The notes under the pieces are model-generated. The model searched no databases. It saw only the letters and a program-made list of their open reading frames with translations, and was not told where the DNA came from. DNA of 64,000 bases from JAQBQB01 sp963846925 (GTDB lineage Bacteria > Gemmatimonadota > Gemmatimonadetes > Gemmatimonadales > Gemmatimonadaceae), in contig CAWJXW010000006.1 of the NCBI GenBank assembly GCA_963846925.1, forward strand, positions 57,786 to 121,785. The letters are read 5' to 3'. This document shows positions 34,684 through 42,230 of this stretch, one piece after another; the first letter of the stretch is position 1; the number at the start of each line of letters is the position of its first letter. The position numbers were made by a program, and so were the translations under genes.

Positions 34684-35888
34684 GGAAGGAGCTGCGTGGT
34701 GGGTGTAAGGGACAGCACGCGGAGTTCCGCCGTCGCAATCCATGCCGCCGCGAGATCGTCGATGTACAGCCCGCGAACGTCACGGGCGACCCGCGTTGCT
34801 TCGAGAACGTTGGGCAGCGACGCCGCCCCTTCCCGGTACGCCACGAGCGAATAGGACGCGACGCGATCCGCGCTGGCGATCAGCTGCCGATCGCGGGCGA
34901 CCTTGGCGAGCGCGTTCTCTCTTGCGCGGATGGCGTGCGCGATCTGACTGCGCGCCTCGACCTTCGCCAGCGCCAACTCCGCTTGCGCCTTGATCCTCTC
35001 CGCCTCGGCGACGAGGATCTCGCCGCGTTGTCGGTTGAAAATCGGCAGCGAGACCCCGAGGCCGAGAGTCGGCAAGAGACCCGACTGGTCCGGATCCCCG
35101 TGCTCGAATCCGAACGAGATGGTGGGCGCGGAGAACACCGAATGGTGTCGGGCCTGTGCATTGAGCATCGCGGCCGTCAGCGCCAGCGACGCGGCGTCCT
35201 CGCTCAGCGTCGTCTGGCCCGGGACGCGCGCCTCGGGCGGCATCTCCAGGGAGTCGACCGCGTTGATCTCGAGGTTCAGGCTCGTATCGCCGAGCGTCGC
35301 CTGCAAGTCGAGCAGCGTGGAAATCCAGGTGAGGGAATCCGCGGCGGCCGTGTTGGCCTGTTGGCCCGCGTTCACACGCGCCAGCTCGACGTCCATGTCG
35401 CTTGCGTCGCCGGCCGCGCGACGGCGGTCGACCATGTGCAGGAGACTGTCGCCGTCCAGCGCGTTGCGGCGCGAGAGCGCGAGGTGTTCACGAGCGGCCA
35501 CGGCGCGCGTGTAGGTGGTGTCCGCGTCGAGTGCCACGGTGGCGCGCGCGAGATGGAATCGAACGCGCGCCGCCGCGAGCCCGAACTGCGCCGATTGCGA
35601 ACGGGGCCGCCTGAGTCCAGGGAACTCGAGCGGGACGTCGAACGAGTAGTGCTGCGTCGGAACGGCCTTGCTGTAACTCGCCGTGAAGGACGGGTCGGGA
35701 AAGACGCGCGCGGCGACGATCTGTGCCGCCGCGAGAGACGTGTCAGCCGCGGCGACGGCGACGCGCGCGCCACGGTTGAGCGCGGTTTGCACCGCCTGTG
35801 CGCGCGTGAGATTGGTTTGCTGAGCGGACGCACGCGCGGCCACACCCGCGGTCGCGCAGAGCGCCACTGTCGTGATCAGAAGACGCAT
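34680..35888 (-). CDS. TolC-family outer membrane efflux channel
   Basis: 402 residues, signal peptide 1-23 (MRLLITTVALCATAGVAARASA). Two OEP repeats are visible, each with long amphipathic helices (LTRAQAVQTALNRGARVAVA, and LSEDAASLALTAAMLNAQARHHSV). The strand segments FTASYSKAVP and ISFGFEHGDPDQSG follow, and LGLGVSLPIFNRQRGEI is a typical OEP turn. First gene of the TolC-MFP-RND operon. A palindrome at 35934-35953 lies 46 bp upstream of the ATG and may be the binding site of the neighbouring response regulator. Confidence 0.9.
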   Translation of the reverse strand: MRLLITTVALCATAGVAARASAQQTNLTRAQAVQTALNRGARVAVAAADTSLAAAQIVAARVFPDPSFTASYSKAVPTQHYSFDVPLEFPGLRRPRSQSAQFGLAAARVRFHLARATVALDADTTYTRAVAAREHLALSRRNALDGDSLLHMVDRRRAAGDASDMDVELARVNAGQQANTAAADSLTWISTLLDLQATLGDTSLNLEINAVDSLEMPPEARVPGQTTLSEDAASLALTAAMLNAQARHHSVFSAPTISFGFEHGDPDQSGLLPTLGLGVSLPIFNRQRGEILVAEAERIKAQAELALAKVEARSQIAHAIRARENALAKVARDRQLIASADRVASYSLVAYREGAASLPNVLEATRVARDVRGLYIDDLAAAWIATAELRVLSLTPTTQLLP

Positions 35889-35933
35889 GACCTCTGGCGT
35901 GTGGCCGGGAACGCTTGATCCTAGCGAGCCGGA

Positions 35934-35953
35934 CCTGTCACCGGAATGACAGG
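35934..35953. promoter_or_regulatory. Palindromic site CCTGTCA-N6-TGACAGG upstream of the efflux operon
   Basis: Perfect 7-bp half sites separated by six bases, 46 bp before the TolC start codon. The same site with two changes in one half lies at 39154-39173, 41 bp before the PepSY-response regulator start. Spacing and matching sequence point to one regulator, most simply the OmpR-type protein at 38035-38703. Confidence 0.65.
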
Positions 35954-35999
35954 CGGCCGAGACCGTACAGGCAGGTTCGAGGCCAGTCTCGAGTCTGTC

Positions 36000-36094
36000 A
36001 CGCCTGGTCTGATGTCGGACGTCCGACGTCAGACCTCAGACTTCGAGCGCTCAGCCGTACCCTCCACTCCGAGGCTAGCCCCAGAATGACCGCG
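36000..36094. repeat. Right-arm copy of the 7-bp inverted-array family, left arm degenerate
   Basis: Matches the right arms at 39341-39428 and 42126-42213: CGCCTGGTCTGATGTCGGAC, then 7-mer units, CTTCGAGCGC, CAGCCGTACC and a GACCGCGATCC end. The expected left arm (about 35955-35996) is only vaguely recognisable. The element overlaps the last 22 codons of the sensor kinase gene and supplies its stop codon. Confidence 0.75.
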
Positions 36095-37381
36095 ATCCAG
36101 GGCGCCGTTTGCGCTCGCCGGAAGAAACTCGACTCTCACTTCGGTTCCCGACCCCGGTCTCGACGACACGAATATCTGCGCCCGATGCTCCTCCGCGATC
36201 CACTTCGCGATCGAAAGTCCGAGACCGGCCCCTTCGGTCGCCCCCACGCCGCCACCATCCGACCGCGTCCGCGCCGGATCGCCTCGGTAGAACCGCTCGA
36301 AGATTCTCGGCAGTTCCTCCGGCCCGATGCCCACTCCTGAATCCGAGACCGCAAGCGTCGGCGACCCGCTCGGCCCGACCCGTACGGCTATGCGAACGAG
36401 TCCACCGGGCGGCGTGAACTTGACCGCGTTGTCGAGCAGAATGAGCCCGAGCTGCCGCAGCAGCGCGGCGTCGCCGACGACCGGCGCTTCCTCGAACTCC
36501 GCGACCTCGAGGCGAACTCCCTTCCGGTCGGCAATCACGCGAGCCGCCTCCGCGGCATCGAGCGCGACGTCGTCGAGGAAGACGCGTTCTCGCTCGATTG
36601 GACGTTGTCCGGCGTCGGCGCGGGCCAGCGTCAGTAGGTCCTCGACGATGCGTCCGAGACGAATCGATTCGCGCTCGATGCCGCGCAGCGCGTCGACGTA
36701 TTCGTCCGGGGAGCGCGAGCGCTGGAGCGCGACCTCCGCGCGGCTTCGGACGACGGTCAATGGCGTGCGGAGCTCGTGCGCGGCGTCGGCCATGAAGCGT
36801 CGCATCTGCTCCATCGATCGCTCGACGGGCGCCGCGGATTGGCCGGCGACGACCCACCCGCCGATCGCGACCAGAATCGCGGCGATGACGCTGGCCGCGG
36901 CAAACTCGGCGATGAGCGCCGTGTAGCGATCCTCCAGTTCGACCTCGTCGGCAACCGCGACAGCGACCAGAGTGCGACCGTCGGACGAATGAAACGGCGC
37001 GGCCTGCGCGCGAAGGATGCGTTCGCCGTCGCGGTGTGTCGCCGCACGCGATCCGTTGTGCGCCCCCTCCGCCAGGAGCTGAAGCCACGGGTCGAGCGCG
37101 GCGCCGCCGCCGGGGATCGGCAGCCCGGCGGTGTCGGCGATGGCCAGTCGCCTATCCGGGATTCGCAGCTGATCGACGGCCGCGGCGACACCCCGTTCGC
37201 GCGCGAGCAACGACAGCTGTCTCGTCGCATCGACGAGCGACAGGTCCAGATCGCGATCGAAGCGCGACGTGATCGTGGCGAACAGCCCGATCCCCAGCAG
37301 CGCCAGGATGATGAGGAACGTCCCGGCGTACCAGATAGTGAGGCGAAGCCGGAGACGACGAAGCGTCTGCGGCACGGACAT
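36029..37381 (-). CDS. Sensor histidine kinase, EnvZ/CusS-like
   Basis: 450 residues from ATG 37381 (a GTG at 37405 is possible). Two membrane helices (about 15-38 and 150-175) flank a periplasmic domain of roughly 110 residues; no HAMP is obvious. The H-box is MADAAHELRTPLTVVRSRAEV, N-box LILLDNAVKFTPPGG, G1 SDSGVGIGPEELPRIFERFYRG and G2 GAGLGLSIAKWIAEEH. The C-terminal tail after VRVEFLPASANGALD is encoded by an inserted repeat (36000-36094). The likely partner is the response regulator at 38035-38703; a DJ-1 gene on the other strand separates them. Confidence 0.92.
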   Translation of the reverse strand: MSVPQTLRRLRLRLTIWYAGTFLIILALLGIGLFATITSRFDRDLDLSLVDATRQLSLLARERGVAAAVDQLRIPDRRLAIADTAGLPIPGGGAALDPWLQLLAEGAHNGSRAATHRDGERILRAQAAPFHSSDGRTLVAVAVADEVELEDRYTALIAEFAAASVIAAILVAIGGWVVAGQSAAPVERSMEQMRRFMADAAHELRTPLTVVRSRAEVALQRSRSPDEYVDALRGIERESIRLGRIVEDLLTLARADAGQRPIERERVFLDDVALDAAEAARVIADRKGVRLEVAEFEEAPVVGDAALLRQLGLILLDNAVKFTPPGGLVRIAVRVGPSGSPTLAVSDSGVGIGPEELPRIFERFYRGDPARTRSDGGGVGATEGAGLGLSIAKWIAEEHRAQIFVSSRPGSGTEVRVEFLPASANGALDRGHSGASLGVEGTAERSKSEV

Positions 37382-37441
37382 GGCTCGATAAACGGCGCGA
37401 CTCACGGTCTACGGTTTGCCCCTGGCGTGTTCGTCTCTTAG

Positions 37442-38074
37442 ATGGAGCGTCGATCCATGCCCCGCAACGATCTCATCGGGAAGCGTGTGGCCATCCTGGC
37501 GACCGACGGCGTCGAGGCGGTCGAGCTGATCGATCCGCGCAACGCGCTCGACAAAGTCGGCGCCAAGACACTCGTCGTTTCTCCCAACCATGACAAGATC
37601 CGGAGTTGGGAGCACGGCGAATGGGTCGACGACATCCCGATCGACTTGCCGCTCGCCAAATGCAGCCCGGACGACTTCGAGGCCCTGTTTCTGCCCGGCG
37701 GCGTGATCAACGGCGACCGCCTCCGGCTCGACGTTCAGGCCGTTCAGTTCGTCCGCCGCTTCTTCGAGACCGGCAAGCCTGTGGCCGCCATCTGTCATGC
37801 TCCTTGGATTCTGATCGAGGCGAACGTCGTTCGAAACCGCACGCTCACGTCGTGGCCGTCGCTCCAGACGGATCTGCGAAACGCGGGCGCCGACTGGGTG
37901 GATCGCGAAGTCGTGACCGACATGGGGCTCGTGACGAGCCGCGGACCGGCGGACATTCCGGCGTTCATCCCCAAGGTGATCGAGGAATTCGAAGAGGGGA
38001 TCCACGCCGGCCAGCGGATGAGCGCCGAAGAGAGTCAGACGCCCAACCGGTACCCGGCTCCTCGCAACGTGTGA
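37442..38074 (+). CDS. DJ-1/PfpI superfamily protein (general stress protein 18-like)
   Basis: 210 residues from ATG 37442 (or 205 from 37457). Flavodoxin-like DJ-1 fold: VAILATDGVEAVELIDP, ALFLPGGVINGD, and the nucleophile elbow AAICHAPWILIEA with the reactive Cys. A conserved acidic residue precedes in VEAVEL. The size and WPSLQTDLRNAGADWVDREVV match the YhbO/PfpI branch, which protects against glycation and oxidative stress. It is on the opposite strand between the response regulator and its kinase, and its last 40 bp overlap the 3' end of the regulator gene. Confidence 0.92.
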   Translation: MERRSMPRNDLIGKRVAILATDGVEAVELIDPRNALDKVGAKTLVVSPNHDKIRSWEHGEWVDDIPIDLPLAKCSPDDFEALFLPGGVINGDRLRLDVQAVQFVRRFFETGKPVAAICHAPWILIEANVVRNRTLTSWPSLQTDLRNAGADWVDREVVTDMGLVTSRGPADIPAFIPKVIEEFEEGIHAGQRMSAEESQTPNRYPAPRNV

Positions 38075-38703
38075 ATCAGCTTGAGGTCGAAGCCGTCGTC
38101 GATCTTGCGGCGCAGGCGGCGCACGAGGACCTCGAGCACGTTGGTGAACGGATCGTGGTTCTCGTCCCAAACGTGCGCGGTGATCGCGGCGCGGTCCACG
38201 ACCTGATCGTGGTTCCGCACGAGAAACTCGAGTAGCGCGAACTCTTTCGCGGTCAGCTCGATGTCGCGGCCGCCGCGCCGCACGCGGTGCGCGCCGAGGT
38301 CGATCTCCAAGTCGGCGATCGACGTACGCTCGGGGATCGGTGTGCGCGGACGTCGCGCGAGCGCCCGGAGACGCGCGACGAGCTCGCGAAACGCGAACGG
38401 CTTCGTGAGGTAGTCGTCAGCGCCGGACTCGAGTCCCTGAACGCGGTCGTCCACCGTGTCCTTCGCGGTGAGCATGAGCACGGGCGTTCCGACGCCGCGT
38501 TCGCGCAGCGTGCGACAGAGGTCGAACCCGTTGCCACCGGGGAGCATCACGTCGAGGATGATGACGTCGAACGCGCCGAGCACGGCGCGCGAACGACCGG
38601 CGTCGGCGGAGCTCTCACGCGCGACGTGAAATCCGTGCTCGCCCAACCCGCTCTCGAGCACGGACGCGAGGTGCGGATCGTCTTCGACCAGCAGGATCCG
38701 CAT
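38035..38703 (-). CDS. OmpR/PhoB-family response regulator
   Basis: 222 residues. The receiver domain (1-115) has the acidic pocket LVEDD (Asp8-9), the phosphoacceptor Asp in IILDVMLPGGNG (about 51), the Thr in MLTAKD and Lys in DDYLTKPF. The winged-helix output (130-222) has the recognition region SVLEVLVRRLRRKID-like VLEVLVRRLRRKI and HTLRGAGYRLGV. Its ATG overlaps the PepSY stop (TGATG). The two transcription units carrying the same palindrome are its own and the RND efflux operon, so it probably induces the pump in response to an envelope signal. Confidence 0.94.
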   Translation of the reverse strand: MRILLVEDDPHLASVLESGLGEHGFHVARESSADAGRSRAVLGAFDVIILDVMLPGGNGFDLCRTLRERGVGTPVLMLTAKDTVDDRVQGLESGADDYLTKPFAFRELVARLRALARRPRTPIPERTSIADLEIDLGAHRVRRGGRDIELTAKEFALLEFLVRNHDQVVDRAAITAHVWDENHDPFTNVLEVLVRRLRRKIDDGFDLKLIHTLRGAGYRLGV

Positions 38704-39113
38704 CAGGCGCCCGCGGTCACGGCTTCTTCGGCTTCGCGGCGGGGAGTGCCCTTCGCCTTCGCTTCGTTCGCCTCCTCGGCCGCTTCCTTTTTCATCTGTG
38801 CCGGCGTCTCGTGCGCGACGGCGATGATCTTTCCCGTGAGCGCGTCGACGTCGACTTCGTCGATTCCGGACTTGCCGGGCGTGGCGATGTCGTACGAGTA
38901 CTTGAGGTGCCCGTCCTCACGCTCGAGCTCGACGCTCTGAATCGCGCCCTTGGGGAACCGCTTCTGCGCGGTCGCCGAGGCGGCCGCTTCGGTGATCTTG
39001 GTCTTGGCGGCGAGCGAGTCGGGAATGTCGCGCTTGTAGGTGCCCTGGGCGTGCGCGGCGGTCGCGACGACGAAGAGCGCAACTAACGACGCGAGGGTGG
39101 ATTTCGACGTCAT
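38703..39113 (-). CDS. Exported PepSY-domain protein
   Basis: 136 residues. Signal peptide 1-23 (MTSKSTLASLVALFVVATAAHAQ). One PepSY domain (about 35-105): AKTKITEAAASATAQKRF followed by VELEREDGHLKYSYDIA and IDEVDVDALTGKII, the usual helix-strand pattern. The C-terminus is a charged Ala/Glu/Lys helix. PepSY proteins are often co-encoded with two-component systems and may inhibit or modulate the sensor in the periplasm. The stop overlaps the response-regulator ATG by one base. Confidence 0.9.
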   Translation of the reverse strand: MTSKSTLASLVALFVVATAAHAQGTYKRDIPDSLAAKTKITEAAASATAQKRFPKGAIQSVELEREDGHLKYSYDIATPGKSGIDEVDVDALTGKIIAVAHETPAQMKKEAAEEANEAKAKGTPRREAEEAVTAGA

Positions 39114-39153
39114 GAGGCCCCCTGGGAGGTTCGAGCGAATGGTATCCAGGGAA

Positions 39154-39173
39154 CCTGTCACAGAGATGACGGC
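39154..39173. promoter_or_regulatory. Imperfect palindrome CCTGTCA-N6-TGACGGC upstream of the PepSY-regulator operon
   Basis: Same half site and same 6-base spacer as at 35934-35953, located 41 bp upstream of the PepSY start. It suggests autoregulation by the encoded response regulator. Confidence 0.6.
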
Positions 39174-39194
39174 GAACGAAAGGCGCGTTGGATC

Positions 39195-39428
39195 GCGGCC
39201 ATTCTGGGGACTGTCTCGGCGTGGACGGTACGGCTCTAGCGCTCGAAGTCCGAGGTCTGATATCTGATGTCTGACATCAGACCAGGCGTTGGTGCGGCGA
39301 GAGTCCGGTGCAGGCGTGGAGGCCCGCCGCGTCACGCAGGGTCTGATGTCGGACATCCGGCGTCAGACGTCAGACTTCGAGCGCGCGACCGTTCCCATCA
39401 GCCGGCGACAGACCTCAGAGTGGCCGCG
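39195..39428. repeat. Inverted-array element without gene, 7-bp units
   Basis: Left arm 39195-39283 and right arm 39341-39428 are inverted copies. They contain GCTCGAAGTC, a string of 7-mers (GAGGTCTGATATCTGATGTC type) and CAGACC towards the centre, with GCGGCCA-like ends. The 57-bp core includes CGCCGCGTCACGC, shared with 41986-42213. No gene inside. With the operator it accounts for the 39114-39440 gap. It ends 12 bp before the stop codon of the protease-nuclease gene. Confidence 0.87.
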
Positions 39429-39440
39429 CACCTCGCCGTT

Positions 39441-41828
39441 TCAGCAGCTGATGACTTCACAGATATGGTCGATCGTCTTCGACGGATAAAACGTCTCCGG
39501 CTCCACGAAGAACGCCTCCAGCACCGGCTCGTCGGTCGCACTCGGCGACGCTGGCGCTTTCGATTCGGCGTTCGCTTCCGCCCATGCGCTCTGCCAGACG
39601 CTGGCCAACGTGCGAACCCCGGCGGCGATGACCGCCTCGGTCGCCGTGCCGAAACTCGCCCAAAGCTCGTCCGCCGCCGCTTTCCCCGTCGTTCCCTGCT
39701 GTTGGAGCGTGATGTACTTGGCGACGATGTCCTTGGGTTTGATTTTCCCGAACGTCTCGAGGATGAGCCGTGTGCACGCCATCGCCGCGTGCTTGCCGCC
39801 CTTGAAGTTGGGATGCAGCGGCGTGTTGTCCGCCTGCACGACCGGCGTGATGTCGCCGATGTGGAAATTGACCATGTCGTCTTCGTACGCCCCGTGCACG
39901 CCGTAGCCCAGCGGAATCTTGTCCGGCTGATTCGGCTTTCCCTTCTTCGGGTTGTCGATCATCTGCGACGTGTCGCCGTTGAACCAGCTCGACACGTGCA
40001 GCGGCTGGCACGCGTCGCCCACGTAGTGTGAGACGATTCCCGCGGCGCAGACGAATCGCGCGAAGTCCGGGTGCGTCTTCTTCAGATCCTTCACCATCCC
40101 CTCGTAGAACTGCTGGACGCGGAACGGCAGAAGGCCGCGACTCTTGTCCTTCACGTCGGTGTAGTACTTTCGCCAGACGTCGACATCGGTGTTCTTGGCG
40201 AGGCTCTTCGAACAGAGATCGAGCAGGTTGCCGCCAGGACGCGCGGCGCGTCCATGTCGGCGAAGTGATTCGGATGCTCCGACGGACCGCGGTTCGAGTG
40301 CGCTCGCTTCCACGCGAGGTCGGCGTTCGCGGGCGGATTCTTCGAGCTGTGGCCCTTCTTCCAGACGAGATCCGGCACGTCGGCCAGCGCCACGAAGTCG
40401 TGCTTCGACAATCCGCTCGTGCTCTTGTCCGTGATCGATCCCGCGGCGAAGGTGATGCGCGGCAGGTTCGCCTGCATCAGCTTCTTGAGCTTCGGAAACG
40501 TCGTTCCATCGATCGCGGTCGATGGCGAGCGCCGCGATGGTGTAGTGGCCGACGGCTCCCCAGTAGTCCAGGATGCCGGCGTTCCAGTCCCGAACGACGT
40601 CGACCTCGAGCTCGTTGCACACCGTCGCGAGACAGGTCGCCAGCGCGTACGGCGCGACGATCTTCGCGCCTCCGTTGCCGACGAACGTGTGGCCGCCCCA
40701 CTGCAGCGCGAGCGGGCGCGGGGCCTGCTTTCCATCCTCGAGCATCCACACCGTGCCCGAGTCGCCCGGCCGCGTCGGCAAGACCTTCCCCTCTCGCGGA
40801 CCGATCAGAAAATCGGAGCAGTACTCCGCTCCGCCGACCGATTTGTACCGGTAGAACAGCGCCTTGATCTTGCCGCGCATCGGCCCGGACGCCGCCCCGA
40901 ACGCGCGCACGTGCGCGTCGACCAGGCGGAGCGAGATGTTGTCGGCGGAGAGGTCGGCCAGCTTGCCCATCTGCCCGATGCCGTAGACCTGCGCCGTCCA
41001 TCGCGTGAGGTCGTCCACCCTCACCAGACCGACGTCGAGATTGACGAACATGTGGCGGTCGGGAAAGTCCGGGTACACCTCGGAGAATTTCTTTCGCGTC
41101 AGCTGCTTGTCCGAAGACACTCCGACCCGGACCGATTCCCCGCCGATCTTCGAAAACAGCTCCTCGCCTGGGCGGCCGGCGACGTGGCGATTCGTGAGCG
41201 CGTATACCTCGTGGCCGTCGGTCACCATGCAGCCGACCGAGGCGACATGCTCCTCCTCCTGGACGCGCGCGATGATCGGATACCCGCCGCCGATGAATTG
41301 CCGGGGAAATCGCGGTGAGACCGGCGCGTACGCCGGCGCGTCCACAGGCTGCGCGTAGACCACGCACACCGGCACGCGGGAGCCGTCGGGCATGTCGAGC
41401 GAGCGAGGGACGAGCTCCGACGGATCGACCTTCCCGGATTGAACGTCCTCGAGATCGATCCAGCGGTCCACGAACACGAGCACGCACGGCCACGAGTAGG
41501 GGCGGACCTCCGAGTTGTACAGCGTCCGCGGCTCCTTCTTGGGCTGTCGCGCGACCTTCTTGTCGTGCTCCGCGGCGTCGCCGAGGTAGCGCGGCCACTT
41601 CTCGTCGCTGCGAATGAGGTATCGCCCCACGGCCGTCGCGACGACGTGGCGCTTCTCCATGAGATGGAGGTGATACGCGTCGCGGGCCGCGACGAGGTCG
41701 CGGAGCGAGAGCATGCTGAAGTCTTTTTCGGTGTCGAGCAGCGACGACGCCGAACTGATCGGCTCGACTCGGACGCGAGCGGCGGGGCGGCGGCGTGAAA
41801 CGCGCTTGGGCGGGCGACGGGTAGCCAT
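39441..41828 (-). CDS. Trypsin-like serine protease fused to S1/P1-type nuclease (zinc phospholipase C fold), two compensating frameshifts
   Basis: About 795 residues. It starts with a basic tail (MATRRPPKRVSRRRP) and no signal peptide. Residues about 175-400 hold a chymotrypsin-fold triad: His in ALTNRHVAG, Asp in VNLDVGLVRVDD and Ser in RPGDSGTVWM. The frame then shifts near 40510 and back near 40245. The intervening frame reads SKHDFVALADVPDLVW and HPNHFADMD, the opening metal-binding blocks of S1/P1 nuclease/phospholipase C. The original frame continues with GIVSHYVGDACQPLHVSSWFNGD (His/Asp zinc ligands) and FHIGDITPV. I know no characterised protein with this order of domains. Two copies of one repeat element flank the gene. 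Confidence 0.8.
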   Translation of the reverse strand: MATRRPPKRVSRRRPAARVRVEPISSASSLLDTEKDFSMLSLRDLVAARDAYHLHLMEKRHVVATAVGRYLIRSDEKWPRYLGDAAEHDKKVARQPKKEPRTLYNSEVRPYSWPCVLVFVDRWIDLEDVQSGKVDPSELVPRSLDMPDGSRVPVCVVYAQPVDAPAYAPVSPRFPRQFIGGGYPIIARVQEEEHVASVGCMVTDGHEVYALTNRHVAGRPGEELFSKIGGESVRVGVSSDKQLTRKKFSEVYPDFPDRHMFVNLDVGLVRVDDLTRWTAQVYGIGQMGKLADLSADNISLRLVDAHVRAFGAASGPMRGKIKALFYRYKSVGGAEYCSDFLIGPREGKVLPTRPGDSGTVWMLEDGKQAPRPLALQWGGHTFVGNGGAKIVAPYALATCLATVCNELEVDVVRDWNAGILDYWGAVGHYTIAALAIDRDRWNDVSEAQEADAGEPAAHHLRRGIDHGQEHERIVEARLRGAGRRAGSRLEEGPQLEESARERRPRVEASALEPRSVGASESLRRHGRAARPGGNLLDLCSKSLAKNTDVDVWRKYYTDVKDKSRGLLPFRVQQFYEGMVKDLKKTHPDFARFVCAAGIVSHYVGDACQPLHVSSWFNGDTSQMIDNPKKGKPNQPDKIPLGYGVHGAYEDDMVNFHIGDITPVVQADNTPLHPNFKGGKHAAMACTRLILETFGKIKPKDIVAKYITLQQQGTTGKAAADELWASFGTATEAVIAAGVRTLASVWQSAWAEANAESKAPASPSATDEPVLEAFFVEPETFYPSKTIDHICEVISC

Positions 41829-41985
41829 GACGGGCGGCTCTCGAGCGGATTGGTCCCGGCGAAGCTAGGGGCGCCGGCCGCGGGCGCAAGGAGCGCGGTT
41901 CGGATTAGAGCGTTCTAATCCGGGCCGGCTCTGTTACAGAAGCGTGATGAGGCCGTGGACGGCGGTCAAACGGCGTCGAGTGGGT

Positions 41986-42213
41986 CGGCCACTCTGAGTT
42001 CGATTGGCCGTTCGACGTACGGCTGTCCGCTCGAAGTCGGACGTCTGACTTCTGACGTCTGACATCAGACCCTGCGTTCAGTGGCCGACACTCGGCTTCT
42101 GTAGGGATCACGCCGCGTCACGCCTGGTCTGATGTCCGATGTCGGACGTCAGACCTCCGACTTCGAGCGCGCAGCCGTACCCACCAGCCGACGACAGACC
42201 TCAGAGTGGCCGC
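41986..42213. repeat. Inverted-array element without gene, 7-bp units
   Basis: Left arm 41986-42071, right arm 42126-42213. Arms begin TCGGCCACTCTGAGTTCGA-like and contain GACGTACGGCTGTCCGCTCG and a run of GTCTGAC/GTCGGAC 7-mers. The core ends in CGCCGCGTCACGCCTGG, as at 39195-39428. It lies 18 bp from the stop codon of the RND gene at 42231. The remaining bases of the 41829-42230 gap hold nothing identifiable apart from the leader of the protease-nuclease gene. Confidence 0.88.
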
Positions 42214-42230
42214 GATCCAACCGCAGTGTC

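Noticed and set aside
39195..42213. Classical composite transposon around the protease-nuclease gene
   Set aside because: The flanking elements contain no transposase and no target duplication could be recognised; only the flanking pattern is reported.
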